Of a stretch of 64,000 bases of DNA, positions 29,888-40,145 are shown piece after piece. Location: NCBI RefSeq assembly GCF_934560975.1, contig NZ_CAKTFO010000006.1:1-64000 (forward strand), given 5' to 3'. The notes below the pieces were generated by a model that did no database searches, had not been told where the DNA came from, and saw only the letters and a list, made by a program, of their open reading frames with translations. The first letter of the stretch is position 1. Each line of letters starts with the position of its first letter. Made by a program: the position numbers and the translations under genes. The stretch is from an uncultured Sphingomonas sp. (GTDB lineage: Bacteria > Pseudomonadota > Alphaproteobacteria > Sphingomonadales > Sphingomonadaceae).

Positions 29888-32203
29888 TTAGCGGCCGACG
29901 ACCTTGACCAGCGGGCCGGGTGCCTGCCCGGTCGGCAGGGTTCCGCCGCCGGTGAGGCGACCCGCCGCATCATCCCAGCGCAACGTCGCCGACTTGCCGC
30001 CATTCTTCATGTACGCGTTGGTCTGCCCGTCGTCGTCATAGAGAGTGAAGGTGGCGTCCCGACCCGGGAACACCCGGATTTCGGACAAGGCCTGCTTGGT
30101 CGCGGTGTTCGGCACCGGCGCGCCCAGCGGCACGATCGACCCGGCCCGCACATAGAGCGGGATGCGGTTGATCGGCGCGGCCGCGTCGATCCACTGTCCG
30201 CCCGCAACCTTCTGGTTGGTCCACCAGTCATACCAATCGTTGCCGGCCGGCAGGTAGACCTTGCGGCTGGTGGCACCCTGATCGGTGATCGGCGCCACCA
30301 GGAAAGCGGGGCCGAACATATATTGGTCGCCGATCGTGGCGACCGCGGGATCGTTGGGGAAGTCCATGAACAGGGCGCGCATGAACGGCGCGCCGGTGTC
30401 GTTGGTCTGCTTACCCAGCGCATATAGGTACGGCATCAGCTGGTAACGCAGCCGCAGGAAGTCGGCCAGGATCGGCTCCGCTGCCTTGCCATAGTCCCAG
30501 ATCGCTAGGCTGCCCGGCCGCTGGCCGTGGATGCGCAAGGTCGGCGTGAAGGTGTTCAGCTCGAACCAGCGGACGAACAATTCCGGATAGTCCGGATAAT
30601 TCTGGCCGGTCGACACCGCCCCGGTAGGGTCCACCAGCGGGGTGTGCTGCGCCTTGGGCCCGTTCGGCCACTGCCAGCCGCCCGTGTCGCTGCCGGTATA
30701 AGCGATACCGCTCGCCGCCATGTTGAGGTTGGCGGGCACCTGGCGCTTCAGCGATTCCCAGGTCGAGGTCACGTCGCCCGTCCAGAAGATCGCGCCGCTC
30801 GCCTGCGCGCCCAGATAGGCGGCGCGGGCCAAGATCAGGCGGCGGAAATCGGGCTTGTCACGCAGGGAGCCCTCCGCGACACCGCCGGTGTGAAGGGTCG
30901 GGAAGACGTTGTAATAACGGTCGCCGGTGCCGATCGAATAACGATAGCCGGCGGGAACCAGGTCCGGCTCCGTCTCGTCCAGCCACGGATAGTCGAAGCC
31001 TTCGCTCAGGATATTGTCGCGCAGCTTGCTCCAGAACCAGGCACGCGCCTCGGGATTGGTGCTGTCGATCAGGCCGCCCGCGCGGTCCGACCGGATCGGC
31101 AGGCCGTCGACCGGATTGCCGTCCTTGTCCTGCAACAGCCAGCCCTTGGCGGCCAGCATGTCAAAATAGCGCCCCTCGCGCTCGTAGCGCGGCCAGACCG
31201 AAATGATCGACTTCATGCCCCAATCGTGCAGCTGGCGGTTCATGCCCTGCGGATCGGGGAAGAAGGTGCGGTCGATGTCCATCTGGCCCATCCGGGTCCA
31301 GTGGAACCAGTCCAGCACCATGATGTCGAGCGGGTAGCCGCGCTGGCGATAGCCTTCCGCGACGCCAAGCACCTCGGCCTGGCTTTCGTAGCGCGCCTTG
31401 GACTGGATCAGGCCGAAGGCGGCCTTGGGCGGCAGCGGGGTGACGCCGGTCAGCAGGCGATAGCCCTTGTACAGCTCATCGCTGTTCGCGCCGGTGACGA
31501 TGAAGAAGGAGACGCGCTCCCCCACGTTGCTCTGGAACCGCGTGGCATTCTGGAGACCCGGGGAGACGGTGGTGACGGACGGATTGTCCCACACGATCAT
31601 GTAATTGTTGGTGCTGACCAGGACGGGCACGCACACCGTCTCGCCGGCCGGGGCATCGTAATTGTGGCGACAGTCGATCGTCCGGCCCTTGAGGTCGAGG
31701 ATGCCTTCCTGATTCTGCCCGAGGCCGTAAAAATGCTCATTGGCGGTGATGGAGAAGCTGGCGCCGACGCGGAATGTCTGCTCGCCGCTCACTTCGTGCG
31801 GGGACATTTCCCAGCCGTTCATGGTCACGACCGGCTTGCCCGACGCATCCGCCACCGCGATCGACACGGGCGGCAGGGACGGCGCGAAGTAACGCTGCAT
31901 CTGCGTCGGCGCGCCCGGCCAGGGCTGCGCATTGACGGTGACGCTCATCGCGCCCGAAGCGAAGCGATCGCCGGCTTGCCCCGCATTGTGGCTCCACCCG
32001 GCGGCGTCGCTCTTGGCGGAAATGCCGTAGCCGGGCTGCTTTTCGGCCAGCGCGCGATCCAGTGCGATCGTCACCCGCACCACGTTGGGTGCATAAGGTT
32101 CGATCGCGACCATGCTGCCGTTGCGATCCACCGTGGCCAATGGCGCGGCCAGCGCACTTCCCGCCAGCAGCATCGCGCCCAGCGTTGCAACACCCCGTAG
32201 CAT
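29888..32203 (-). CDS. Glycoside hydrolase family 31 (alpha-glucosidase/alpha-xylosidase type)
   Basis: About 771 residues from the ATG at 32203, which has GAGGGG seven bases upstream and gives a signal peptide ending near GSALA. A beta-sandwich N-terminal domain leads to a TIM barrel with the GH31 nucleophile motif WLDETE (D409) and the acid/base region FWTGDVTSTW (D477). DIMVLDWFHWTRMGQMD and RYQLMPYLYAL are further GH31 features. The enzyme should act in the periplasm or outside on alpha-linked glycosides; xyloside or glucoside preference cannot be decided here. It is convergent with DUF4230 and divergent from nadA. Confidence 0.92.
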   Translation of the reverse strand: MLRGVATLGAMLLAGSALAAPLATVDRNGSMVAIEPYAPNVVRVTIALDRALAEKQPGYGISAKSDAAGWSHNAGQAGDRFASGAMSVTVNAQPWPGAPTQMQRYFAPSLPPVSIAVADASGKPVVTMNGWEMSPHEVSGEQTFRVGASFSITANEHFYGLGQNQEGILDLKGRTIDCRHNYDAPAGETVCVPVLVSTNNYMIVWDNPSVTTVSPGLQNATRFQSNVGERVSFFIVTGANSDELYKGYRLLTGVTPLPPKAAFGLIQSKARYESQAEVLGVAEGYRQRGYPLDIMVLDWFHWTRMGQMDIDRTFFPDPQGMNRQLHDWGMKSIISVWPRYEREGRYFDMLAAKGWLLQDKDGNPVDGLPIRSDRAGGLIDSTNPEARAWFWSKLRDNILSEGFDYPWLDETEPDLVPAGYRYSIGTGDRYYNVFPTLHTGGVAEGSLRDKPDFRRLILARAAYLGAQASGAIFWTGDVTSTWESLKRQVPANLNMAASGIAYTGSDTGGWQWPNGPKAQHTPLVDPTGAVSTGQNYPDYPELFVRWFELNTFTPTLRIHGQRPGSLAIWDYGKAAEPILADFLRLRYQLMPYLYALGKQTNDTGAPFMRALFMDFPNDPAVATIGDQYMFGPAFLVAPITDQGATSRKVYLPAGNDWYDWWTNQKVAGGQWIDAAAPINRIPLYVRAGSIVPLGAPVPNTATKQALSEIRVFPGRDATFTLYDDDGQTNAYMKNGGKSATLRWDDAAGRLTGGGTLPTGQAPGPLVKVVGR

Positions 32204-32309
32204 CAAGATCCCCTCATAAGGTTTATAGGCGGCCTGCTTCCCACATTTGTCTGATAATTTCAAACAGGTCGCCTTCGACAAAGGTCGTAGGACGTCCTAT
32301 CTGACCCGC

Positions 32310-33302
32310 ATGAACGCACCGACCACGAGCCTCGCCGGACTGGACCTGCTTGCCGAGATCGACCGCCTGCGGCGGGAGCGCAACGCGGTGATCCTGGCCC
32401 ATTATTATCAGGAGCCAGCCATTCAGGACCTGGCCGATTTCGTCGGCGACAGCCTGGACCTCAGCCGCAAGGCGGCGGAAACGGACGCGGAGGTGATCGC
32501 CTTCTGCGGGGTGAAATTCATGGCGGAGGTGGCCAAGATCCTGTCGCCGGACAAGACGGTGGTGTTGCCCGACATGGCCGCCGGATGCAGCCTGGAGGAT
32601 AGCTGCCCGCCCGAACAGTTCGCGCGCTTCCGCGCGGCGCATCCCGATCACCTCGCCATCACCTACATCAACTGCTCGGCGGCGGTGAAGGCGCATAGCG
32701 ACATCATCGTCACCTCCTCCTCGGCCGAGAAGATCCTCAGCCAGATCCCGATGGATCAGAAGATCATCTTCGCGCCCGACAAGAATCTCGGCGCCTATTT
32801 CAACCGCAAGACCGGGCGCGACATGCTGCTGTGGCCGGGCGCCTGCATCGTGCACGAGGCGTTCAGCGAGACGGAATTGCTGAAGCTGAAGGCGCAATAT
32901 CCGGACGCCCCGGTGGCGGCGCACCCGGAATGTCCCGCTTATATCCTCGACCATGCCGATCAGGTCGGATCGACCCGCGCCATCCTCGATTTCGCGCTGT
33001 CGACCCCGGCCGAGACGATCATCGTCGCGACCGAGCCGCACATCATCCACCAGATGGAGAAGGCCGCGCCGCACAAGACGTTCATCGGCGCGCCGGGCGC
33101 GGACGGCAATTGCAACTGCAACATGTGCCCGTACATGGCGATGAACTCGATCGAGAAGCTGTACCTCGCCCTGCGCGACCTCCAGCCCCGGATCGAGCTG
33201 GACGAGGATCTGCGGATCGCCGCCAGGCACTCGCTCGACCGCATGCTGGAGATGGCGAGCGCGAGCGTGGGGCAGGGCGACTTGGGCGTTCCTCGCGGAT
33301 GA
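32310..33302 (+). CDS. nadA: Quinolinate synthase
   Basis: A 330-residue [4Fe-4S] enzyme condensing iminoaspartate with dihydroxyacetone phosphate to quinolinate for NAD synthesis. Cluster ligands are recognisable at C93 (AAGCSLEDS), C179 (WPGACIVHE) and C273 (CNMCPYM). [29 protein letters not shown] is the usual beginning of the fold. The ATG at 32310 gives MNAPTT; the open frame goes further upstream into the GH31 promoter region. The stop overlaps the nadC start (ATGA). Confidence 0.96.
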   Translation: MNAPTTSLAGLDLLAEIDRLRRERNAVILAHYYQEPAIQDLADFVGDSLDLSRKAAETDAEVIAFCGVKFMAEVAKILSPDKTVVLPDMAAGCSLEDSCPPEQFARFRAAHPDHLAITYINCSAAVKAHSDIIVTSSSAEKILSQIPMDQKIIFAPDKNLGAYFNRKTGRDMLLWPGACIVHEAFSETELLKLKAQYPDAPVAAHPECPAYILDHADQVGSTRAILDFALSTPAETIIVATEPHIIHQMEKAAPHKTFIGAPGADGNCNCNMCPYMAMNSIEKLYLALRDLQPRIELDEDLRIAARHSLDRMLEMASASVGQGDLGVPRG

Positions 33303-34153
33303 GCGGATCGCCCGTCGCCATTCCCGGCTTCGACGATGCCGCCTTCGTTGCGGGCACCCTGGCGGAGGATCTGGGCGAGCGGGGGGACATCACCTCCGCC
33401 GCCGTGATCCCGGCGGATGCGCGGTTCACGGGCTTCATGACCGCGCGCGAGCGGATCGTGGTCGCGGGTGCATCGCTGGCGGCTGCCTTCTTCACCCGGC
33501 TCGATCCGAAGGCCAGCCTCGACATGATGGTGGGTGACGGCGACGTGGTGGAGCCAGGCGCGGCCCTGATGCGGATCGAGGGGCAGGCCCGCGCGCTGCT
33601 GACGGCGGAGCGGTCGGCGCTCAACACGCTCCAGCATCTGTCGGGTATCGCCACCTTGACCCGGACCTATGTGGACGCGATCGCCGAGACGGGCGCGGTG
33701 CTGCTCGACACGCGCAAGACGACGCCCGGCCTCCGGCTGCTGGAAAAATATGCCACGCGCATGGGCGGCGCGCGCAACCACCGCATGGGCCTGTGGGATG
33801 CGGCGATGATCAAGGACAATCATGTCGCGGTGGCGGGCGGCGTCCGCCCGGCCGTGCAACGCGCGGTGGCGGCGGGGATCGATCGCATCATCGTCGAGGT
33901 CGATCGCCTGGACCAGATCACGCCCGCGCTGGACGCCGGCGCGACCTGGCTGCTGCTCGACAATATGGAAGCGGACCTGCTGCGCCAGGCCGTGGCGCTG
34001 GTCGGTGGGCGTGTCCCGACCGAGGCGTCGGGCGGCGTGTCGTTGCAGACCATATGCGGGATTGCCGAGGCTGGCGTGACCTATATCTCGGTCGGTCGGC
34101 TGACCCAGTCGGCCCCGGCCGTGGACATCGGGCTGGATTTCGTCGGCATCTGA
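33299..34153 (+). CDS. nadC: Nicotinate-nucleotide pyrophosphorylase (quinolinate phosphoribosyltransferase)
   Basis: A 284-residue enzyme that converts quinolinate and PRPP to nicotinate mononucleotide. Signatures in order are [72 protein letters not shown] and LLLDNME, ending with [11 protein letters not shown] and [20 protein letters not shown]. All PRPP and quinolinate contacts appear intact. It is translationally coupled to nadA. NadB is not present in the window. Confidence 0.96.
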   Translation: MSGSPVAIPGFDDAAFVAGTLAEDLGERGDITSAAVIPADARFTGFMTARERIVVAGASLAAAFFTRLDPKASLDMMVGDGDVVEPGAALMRIEGQARALLTAERSALNTLQHLSGIATLTRTYVDAIAETGAVLLDTRKTTPGLRLLEKYATRMGGARNHRMGLWDAAMIKDNHVAVAGGVRPAVQRAVAAGIDRIIVEVDRLDQITPALDAGATWLLLDNMEADLLRQAVALVGGRVPTEASGGVSLQTICGIAEAGVTYISVGRLTQSAPAVDIGLDFVGI

Positions 34154-34228
34154 TGGATGCTGGGCTCTGTTCAGCGTAAGGTCGCATCCGGGGTGCTGGT
34201 CCGTCCGGCAGGCAGTGGGAGTTGAAGC

Positions 34229-34897
34229 ATGATGGCGCCGTTCCTCGCTTTGGCAGCAGCCTTGTCCTGTCAGCCCCCCGCCGGTTTGCCCACACCGCGC
34301 CTGGAAGGTCCGACCGCGGATCAGCCCGCGCGGAAATTGCCGATCGGCAGCTATACGCTGTCGCTGATCTGGACGCCGGAACAATGCCGGCCGGAGGCGG
34401 ACAATGGCGAGCATGTCGATTGCGCCATCGCGCGCGGCTTCGTGCTGCACGGGCTCTGGCCGGACGGGAAGGGCGCGCAATGGCCGCAATATTGCCGCTC
34501 GGCCGCGATCCTGCCGCAATCCACCCTGCGTGCCCATTATTGCGCCACGCCTTCCGCTCAACTGCTCCAGCATGAATGGGCCAAGCACGGCACCTGCATG
34601 GCCGGCTATACGCCCGATCGCTATTTCGGGCAGGCCGGTCGCCTCTACCGGCGGCTGCGTGCGCCCGCCATGGCGACGCTCGCCGGGACGCCCGACCTCA
34701 CCGTCCGGCAATTCTCCGGCGCGTATGAGCGGACCAACCGCCTGCCGACCGGATCGGTGCGGCTCAACGTCAATCGCAGGGGCTGGCTCCAGGAAGTCTG
34801 GCTATGCCTCGACCGCCGCTTCCGCCCGCAACGCTGTCCCGTGCATCAGGGTGGAGCGGCACCCGACATGCGGCTGAAGATCCAGACGGCGGGCTGA
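34229..34897 (+). CDS. Ribonuclease T2 family protein
   Basis: About 222 residues with a short signal-like N-terminus (MMAPFLALAAALSC). Both RNase T2 catalytic segments are present: FVLHGLWPD (H74) and HEWAKHGTC (H115, E116, H120). Several cysteines (QC, DC, YC, GTC, LC) would form disulphides in the periplasm. The family cleaves single-stranded RNA through 2',3'-cyclic phosphates. GGGAG lies eight bases before the ATG pair. The cysteine near the end of the hydrophobic stretch (ALSC) could mark a lipobox, which would make it a lipoprotein. Confidence 0.9.
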   Translation: MMAPFLALAAALSCQPPAGLPTPRLEGPTADQPARKLPIGSYTLSLIWTPEQCRPEADNGEHVDCAIARGFVLHGLWPDGKGAQWPQYCRSAAILPQSTLRAHYCATPSAQLLQHEWAKHGTCMAGYTPDRYFGQAGRLYRRLRAPAMATLAGTPDLTVRQFSGAYERTNRLPTGSVRLNVNRRGWLQEVWLCLDRRFRPQRCPVHQGGAAPDMRLKIQTAG

Positions 34898-34936
34898 CAC
34901 CCGCCGCCTGACACCACGCACTTTGCAGGGGAAAGG

Positions 34937-34954
34937 GGCGTCCCTGCGGACGCC
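34937..34954. terminator. Terminator-like hairpin between RNase T2 and TonB receptor genes
   Basis: GGCGTCC pairs with GGACGCC around CTGC, between the convergent ends at 34897 and 34966. On the minus strand it is followed by CCTTTCCCC, so termination of the receptor transcript is plausible though the thymine run is poor. Confidence 0.45.
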
Positions 34955-34965
34955 TCTCCCTCCGG

Positions 34966-37857
34966 TCACATACGATAGGTGATGCGGAAGTAACCGAACT
35001 GGCCCGGCACGTCATAGGTGGTCGGGTCGTAATTCGGGCCGGTGCAGCTGAAGCAGGCCGGCGGATCCTGGTTGAACAGGTTCAGCACACCCAAAGTGAA
35101 CGACATCTTGTTATCCAGGAAGTCGGGCGACAGGGTCAGTTGCACGTCGCCGTAGAAGCGGTTGTTGAGCTTGCGTCCGTCGGCTTCGGAGACATGGTTG
35201 ATGTAGCGCCCGGTGAAGGACGCCTCGACCGGCCCCGCCGCCCAGCTCACGACACCCGTCCCCTTGAACTTGGGATAGGATTGATCCGGGAAGCCGCGCG
35301 TGGTGCCGCGATAGTTGAGGGTGGAGGTGCCGTCTTCCGTGGGAAAGCTTTCCTCATATTTGGCCAGGTGGTTGCCGTTCAGGTTGAAGCCGAACGTGCC
35401 GATCCCCGTCTCCGGCGAGCGGTAGTTGATGGTCAGGTCGACGCCGCGCGTGCGGATGCCGCCGATATTCTGGAGGAGCCCGATAACGCTCGCAATCTGG
35501 CCGCTGGGGGTGCGGATCACGTTGCCGCAGCTCAGCGCATCGCCCAGCGTCGCGCAACGCGACAGGGTTACTTGCGGGTTGATCGCCGCGATCGCGCCCT
35601 TGACCTTGATGTCGTAATAATTGGCTTCGATGCTGAACTGGCTGGCAACGCCGGCATCCCGCACCCAGTTGGGGCTGTAGACCGCCCCGAACAGCCAGGT
35701 CTTGGACGTTTCCGGCGCCAGGTTGCGGTTGCCGCCGGTCAGCGTGCCGATCTGGCCGCCCAGCGGCTCACTGTAGCTGCCGTTCGCCGGCACGCCGTTG
35801 GCGGTGCAGTTGCTGCGCACCGTCGCCGATCCCTGATATTGCGATCCGGGCACGTTGGTGCAGGGATCGTCGATCGGGGCGTCGGCGCGGGATTGCGCGC
35901 CGAACAGCTCGCCGATGCTGGGGGCACGGAAGCCCTCCGCATAGGAACCGCGCAGCAGCAGGTCGTTGATCGGCTTCCACAAGGCCGACCCCGTCAGCGT
36001 CGTGCTGCTCCCGCTGGTGGAGTAATTGGCGTGGCGCGCCGCGCCGTCCAGCTCCAGCGACTGGAAGAAGGGCGTGTCCTTCAGGATCGGCACCCGGATT
36101 TCGCCATAGAATTCGTCGGTGTTGAAGTAGCCCGACGCAGCTTGCGCCGGGATGTCCGCGCCCAGGCCCTGCTGGATGATCGTATCCGGGTCGAACTGGC
36201 CGAACTGCTCGCGATGTTCGTAGCCGACCGCGAAGCCGACCGGCCCGGCCGGCAGGTCGAACAGGTCGCCGGTCAGGTTGGCGGTATAATCCTGCAGCGA
36301 CTGGCTGCTGCTGTCATGTTCGACGAAACCGACATAATCCAGCATCGCTTGGGTGATGGAGCCGGCGCCGCCGAAGATGTTGAACGGCACGCAGCCGTCG
36401 GTGCACTGCGACACCGGACCAAGGGCGCGCGCCAACCTGGCGGAATTGACGTTGCCGGTGAACACCTGCTCGGCATTGTTGAAGCCGATGACGGCGTTCA
36501 CATCCCAGTAGAAGGTGCGGTTGCCGACCTCGAACTTGCCGTCGAGCGTGCCGGTCAGCGACCAGGTGTCGACATGCTGCGTGTAGGTGCGCTGCCCCGC
36601 CTCGACCAGGCGGCGGCGGATCATGGAATAATTAGCAGGCGCATTGCCGTCGCCGCCCGGGGAAAGGGTCGTGCCGAACGGGTTGAAGGGATTGCTCGCA
36701 TCGATCACGATCCGGTCGAGCAACGTGCCGTTACCCGCATCCGGTCCGATCGAAAGCGGCAAAAACGCCGCCTGGTTCTGCGAATTGCGGCGGTTATACA
36801 GCGCCTTGACCCGCAGGTTGACGTCCGAACCCAGTTCCTGGCGCGCGCTCACATAGCCGCCATAGCGTTCGGACGGGGTCAGGAAGTAGTTGAACGGCGC
36901 GAAGTTGTACGCCGCCGCTCCCGTATAGGTCGTGTAGTCGCTGTTCGGCCCGACGGGGTCGGCCGCATTGTAAACAGGCCTGCGGCCGATCACGGGCTGT
37001 TTCAGGGTCAGGCGCCGGCCGTTGATGTCGTAGCGGCCGAGCGGCGTCGCGCTGGAGCAGCCGCCGATCGGCTCGGCGCAGCTCACCTGGCCGGCGTTGG
37101 GAAATTGCGAAATGTCGCGGTTGGCCGTGCGCACCGCATTCTGCTTCACATAGCTTGCGCCCACCACGATCGACGTGCCGGTCGAAGGCGACTGCAGGCC
37201 GTAGCTGATGTTGTAGTCCTGCGCGCCGCCATCGCCTGCGCGATATTTGCCATATTGAGCCGACGCCAGCAGCCCCTTTTGCGATTGCTTGGTGATGATG
37301 TTGACCACGCCGGCGATCGCGTCGGACCCATAGAGCGGCGACTGGCCGGATTGCAGCACCTCGATCCGCTCGACCATGCTGTTGGGGATCGTGTTGAGGT
37401 CGACCGTCGAGGGAATGCCGCTGGCGGATGCGCCGTTGATGAAGCGGAGGCCGTCGACCAGCACGAGCGTGCGCTTGGCCAGCAGGTAGCGCAGGTCGAT
37501 CTCCGCCGAACCCGCGCCGACGCCGCCGCCATCCTGCGGATTGCCGATATTGCCGCTATTGTTGGTCTTGGTGTTGAGGCCGCCGGCCGCGCTCGGCAGG
37601 CGTTGCAGGATGTCGGCGACCGACGTCAGGCCCGTCTGCCGCAGCGACGACTGATCGAGCACCACCACCGGCGAGTCATTGTCCAGCGGGTCGCGCCGGA
37701 TGCGCGAGCCGGTGACCACAATCTCTCCACCGGCTTCGGCAGCGCCGGTGACGGCGGCATCCGGTCCCGTCTGAACCGCCTGCGCTTGTGCTGCGCCTGC
37801 GAACAGCGCCAGCGCCGGAAGGCATGCACCGCAAAGAAGAAGCGTGGTCACCCGCAT
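34966..37857 (-). CDS. TonB-dependent receptor
   Basis: A 963-residue outer-membrane transporter energised by TonB. The signal peptide (MRVTTLLLC, cleavage near GAAQA) is followed by a plug domain beginning at [19 protein letters not shown] and including [10 protein letters not shown] and [28 protein letters not shown]. The long beta-barrel ends with YFRITYRM. Several cysteine pairs ([13 protein letters not shown]) sit in predicted extracellular loops. The substrate is unknown; no transport or enzyme gene next to it identifies it. Its ribosome site lies inside a hairpin. Confidence 0.95.
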   Translation of the reverse strand: MRVTTLLLCGACLPALALFAGAAQAQAVQTGPDAAVTGAAEAGGEIVVTGSRIRRDPLDNDSPVVVLDQSSLRQTGLTSVADILQRLPSAAGGLNTKTNNSGNIGNPQDGGGVGAGSAEIDLRYLLAKRTLVLVDGLRFINGASASGIPSTVDLNTIPNSMVERIEVLQSGQSPLYGSDAIAGVVNIITKQSQKGLLASAQYGKYRAGDGGAQDYNISYGLQSPSTGTSIVVGASYVKQNAVRTANRDISQFPNAGQVSCAEPIGGCSSATPLGRYDINGRRLTLKQPVIGRRPVYNAADPVGPNSDYTTYTGAAAYNFAPFNYFLTPSERYGGYVSARQELGSDVNLRVKALYNRRNSQNQAAFLPLSIGPDAGNGTLLDRIVIDASNPFNPFGTTLSPGGDGNAPANYSMIRRRLVEAGQRTYTQHVDTWSLTGTLDGKFEVGNRTFYWDVNAVIGFNNAEQVFTGNVNSARLARALGPVSQCTDGCVPFNIFGGAGSITQAMLDYVGFVEHDSSSQSLQDYTANLTGDLFDLPAGPVGFAVGYEHREQFGQFDPDTIIQQGLGADIPAQAASGYFNTDEFYGEIRVPILKDTPFFQSLELDGAARHANYSTSGSSTTLTGSALWKPINDLLLRGSYAEGFRAPSIGELFGAQSRADAPIDDPCTNVPGSQYQGSATVRSNCTANGVPANGSYSEPLGGQIGTLTGGNRNLAPETSKTWLFGAVYSPNWVRDAGVASQFSIEANYYDIKVKGAIAAINPQVTLSRCATLGDALSCGNVIRTPSGQIASVIGLLQNIGGIRTRGVDLTINYRSPETGIGTFGFNLNGNHLAKYEESFPTEDGTSTLNYRGTTRGFPDQSYPKFKGTGVVSWAAGPVEASFTGRYINHVSEADGRKLNNRFYGDVQLTLSPDFLDNKMSFTLGVLNLFNQDPPACFSCTGPNYDPTTYDVPGQFGYFRITYRM

Positions 37858-37864
37858 TCAAAAT

Positions 37865-37881
37865 CCCCCTGATTGAGGGGG
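37865..37881 (-). promoter_or_regulatory. Hairpin overlapping the ribosome-binding site of the TonB receptor
   Basis: On the minus strand CCCCCT (37881-37876) pairs with AGGGGG (37870-37865) across a five-base loop. AGGGGG is the apparent Shine-Dalgarno, seven bases from the ATG at 37857. Folding would hide it. Whether this controls translation is inference. Confidence 0.5.
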
Positions 37882-38142
37882 CATACTTTCTCCAATTTTC
37901 CGACATGACAATATGTTGCTTGGCAGCAGCGGCAGTGCGACAGATTATTCTAGAGAGTGTCACGCAAGTGCAACATCTACCATATGCCCGCACCGTTAGC
38001 GGCCGACTGCGATGTGGCGGTTGGGCATCTTCCCGCTGAGCAGCGCGATTGTGCAACGCATTCAAGGGCTTGCCGATCATCATGTCGGATCGGTCATGGT
38101 GCGCGCCGATGGGCCGGGGGCAGTCGATGCGCCGCAGCGCGA

Positions 38143-38565
38143 TCAGGTCCGGACCGTCGCCGTCGCGGGATGATGGCGGTCGAGATGGCGACGGATGATG
38201 CGCAGGTTGCGCGTATTCGATCGGAAGAAGAAGTCCGGCACCGCCCCGATCCAGGGGATCGCGCCCAGCAGCGCGTCGAAACCGACATTGCCCATCATCC
38301 GCGCCATCTGCCAACGCGACATGCCGAGGTTGCGCGCCTCCCACACCATCCAGCTGCCGAGCGCCGCGCCCACCACGCTGCCCGCCACCGGCAGCAGGTC
38401 CAGCACCACGTCGAGCCCCACCGGGCGGTTGGTGCCGGGCAGCACGAATGCACGCTCCAGCAGGCGCTCCATGGTCTCGATCCGCTTGCGGACGGACGCG
38501 GGGTCGCGGCCCAGACCGGGCAATTGATCGGCGATCGCATTGAAACGGGTCGGCTTGGTCGGCAT
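38143..38565 (-). CDS. DUF4112 domain-containing membrane protein
   Basis: A 140-residue protein. The pattern FVLPGTNRPVGLDVVLDLLPVAGSVVGAALGSWMVWEA then MGNVGFDALLGAIPWIGAVPDFFFRSNTRNL is the DUF4112 signature, with two hydrophobic stretches near 49-72 and 92-110. It probably sits in the inner membrane with both ends cytoplasmic. The function is unknown. The start ATG has AGGATCAGGG upstream. It is monocistronic, with its start facing tRNA-Leu. Confidence 0.88.
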   Translation of the reverse strand: MPTKPTRFNAIADQLPGLGRDPASVRKRIETMERLLERAFVLPGTNRPVGLDVVLDLLPVAGSVVGAALGSWMVWEARNLGMSRWQMARMMGNVGFDALLGAIPWIGAVPDFFFRSNTRNLRIIRRHLDRHHPATATVRT

Positions 38566-38756
38566 CCCTGATCCTTTCGCAACCAACATGCCCGTACCCG
38601 CTGGATTGTTCCGCGCGAACATGATTGCGCCTTTGCGGAAAGGCGCGCCATGGGGATCAGGTGTGCCGAGCGCCACCATGCTGGCGTCCAGGCGCCCGTG
38701 CCCGCCGCAGCAGTGTTTCCATCTGAACCGAACCGCGTCTAAGGAGCGCACTGCGT

Positions 38757-38840
38757 GCGGACGTGGCGGAATGGTAGACGCTGGGGACTTAAAATCCTCT
38801 TCCGACAGGAGTGCGGGTTCGAGTCCCGCCGTCCGCACCA
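38757..38840 (+). tRNA. tRNA-Leu (anticodon UAA)
   Basis: The acceptor GCGGACG (38757-38763) pairs with CGTCCGC before ACCA at 38837-38840, so CCA is encoded. The D-arm has GGCGGAATGGTAGACGC, the anticodon loop CTTAAAA gives UAA, a long variable arm (class II tRNA) follows, and the T-arm is GCGGG-TTCGAGT-CCCGC. The total of 84 bases with a long variable arm fits leucine. Confidence 0.95.
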
Positions 38841-38973
38841 CCCCTCAGGTGCCATGTATCGGACCGGAAGAGAGCCCTGCTCTGTCCTTTGATCCATCAC
38901 CGAACATCGCTCCGCTACGCACCGCAAACAAGCCTCCCGACCCGTTTGGCCACCCAACGCCAGATGCTGGAAC

Positions 38974-39038
38974 CTGCCTGGCTTCAGGCAAGCCATGCGC
39001 CCGCGAAGGCGACAGCCCAGGAGGCGAACGGTATCGCA
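38974..39038. repeat. Degenerate direct repeat, copy A
   Basis: The unit has CTGCCTGGC, a 13-base spacer, then a 25-base core at 38996-39020 (starting TGCGCCCGCGAAGGCGACAG), followed by a weakly matching GGTATCGCA end. Copy B at 39181 repeats the same order and spacing. Confidence 0.6.
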
Positions 39039-39180
39039 CGGCGTGCTACGACCTCAGCAGTGCCAAGTCCGGCCGCGGTGATGCGGTAAGATGAGCCGAT
39101 CCATCGTCCGATGTAGTCCCAGTCTCGCTTGGGCGAGATGTCTGCCCACCTGTCGGCAGCCAACCACCGTCTGCAAGGAT

Positions 39181-39246
39181 CTGCCTGGCCCAGCGGGGGC
39201 AGTGCGCCCGCGAAGGCCACAGCCCAGCAGTGGAAATGGTGTCGCA
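39181..39246. repeat. Degenerate direct repeat, copy B
   Basis: The second copy lies 207 bases after copy A. CTGCCTGGC and the 13-base spacer are preserved, and the 25-base core at 39203-39227 differs from copy A at one position. The downstream part (GGTGTCGCA) is similar with one inserted base. Confidence 0.6.
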
Positions 39247-39690
39247 TGCGGGCGGAGCGCTCCGGTCTTTGTGAAGGATACGGCATGCCGCGCCGTCGCC
39301 GGCATTTGGTGGCGGTGTGCGGCGACAATTGGCGCAGATCGAATATCTCGGCGCACGCACGATCTCTTCGGCGAGGATTGCTGAACGACGCCATGATCTT
39401 GGCCCGGTGCCGCAAGACTGTCGGAGCAGCGGCCGGAACGTTGCGATTTAACGCAAGGTCGCGATGATCGACGTAGAAAACGCCCGACGGGCCACAGGCT
39501 GCTCGCCATGTGCCGGCGAGCCCTCAGCTGTTCACCCTGGCAGGAGGCCATGGTGACGGGAGAAGCTTAAAGGGGTGAGCAAGGTTGGGTGAGGTGGTCA
39601 AACCCCTCATGCCGGCAGGCATCGGGGCAGGTAGCGCGTGAGTTCGACACGATGCACAACAGCCTGTCCATATATCAAGCTCCCCGCCGC

Positions 39691-39969
39691 TCAGACGTTC
39701 AAGCGCTGGCGCATTTCCTTGCCGGGTTTGAAGTAGGGCACGCGCTTGGCGTGGACCTCCACGGATTCGCCCGTGCGGGGATTGCGGCCGACCCGGCCGT
39801 CGCGGGCGCGAGTGGTGAAAGTGCCGAAGCCGCGCAGTTCGACACGGCCGCCCCTGGCAAGTTGGGTGGAGATCGCGTCAAAGATGCAGGAGACGATCTG
39901 CTCGACCTCCCTCGGCGACAAGCCCGGCTGATCCTTGGCTACCAGCGCAACGAGTTCGGACCTGATCAC
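39691..39969 (-). CDS. ihfB: Integration host factor, beta subunit
   Basis: About 92 residues from GTG at 39969, chosen since the protein then starts [26 protein letters not shown], the standard IHF-beta beginning; a GGGGGG run lies upstream. The DNA-bending arm is intact: [53 protein letters not shown] in order (proline of NPRTG intercalates in DNA). IHF is a heterodimer that bends DNA sharply. It lies downstream of rpsA in the same direction, as in many proteobacteria. Confidence 0.94.
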   Translation of the reverse strand: MIRSELVALVAKDQPGLSPREVEQIVSCIFDAISTQLARGGRVELRGFGTFTTRARDGRVGRNPRTGESVEVHAKRVPYFKPGKEMRQRLNV

Positions 39970-40084
39970 GTATCTGCCCCCCAAAGTGACCCTGCGGATA
40001 GTGAAACCTCGTCGCCCCCACGACAGAGATTTCCCGCATCATCGATCGCCCGCCTGTCGATCCACCCTCAACGAAAAGGTTATC

Positions 40085-40133
40085 GTAAGTTAGGACCGGT
40101 GTGGGCATTATTGCTCACACCGGTCCAACTTAC
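40085..40133 (-). terminator. Long terminator-like stem after rpsA
   Basis: GTAAGTT-A-GGACCGGTGTG and its inverted copy form a stem of about 20 bp with one bulged base and one mismatch, around an ATTATT-containing loop. It starts 13 bases after the rpsA stop. It separates rpsA from ihfB, so ihfB probably has its own promoter or is read through at a low level. Confidence 0.65.
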
Positions 40134-40145
40134 AAGTACATTAGC

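Larger units (their letters stand above)
38841..39690. other. Gene-poor 850-base stretch after tRNA-Leu
   Basis: No open frame here has a convincing start, ribosome site or recognisable protein. It contains two copies of a degenerate unit about 65 bases long (listed separately). It ends at the convergent-side flank of ihfB. It may be the remains of a decayed insertion next to the tRNA, but no repeat of the tRNA 3' end was found. Confidence 0.5.

Noticed and set aside
35140..37872. A 910-codon plus-strand frame over the first TonB receptor
   Set aside because: The receptor on the opposite strand is unambiguous; the plus frame has no ribosome site and an arginine/alanine/valine-rich shadow composition.
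38984..39415. A minus-strand frame with two WAVAFAGA repeats after tRNA-Leu
   Set aside because: The peptide repeat is only the translation of the duplicated DNA unit; there is no ribosome site or family similarity.
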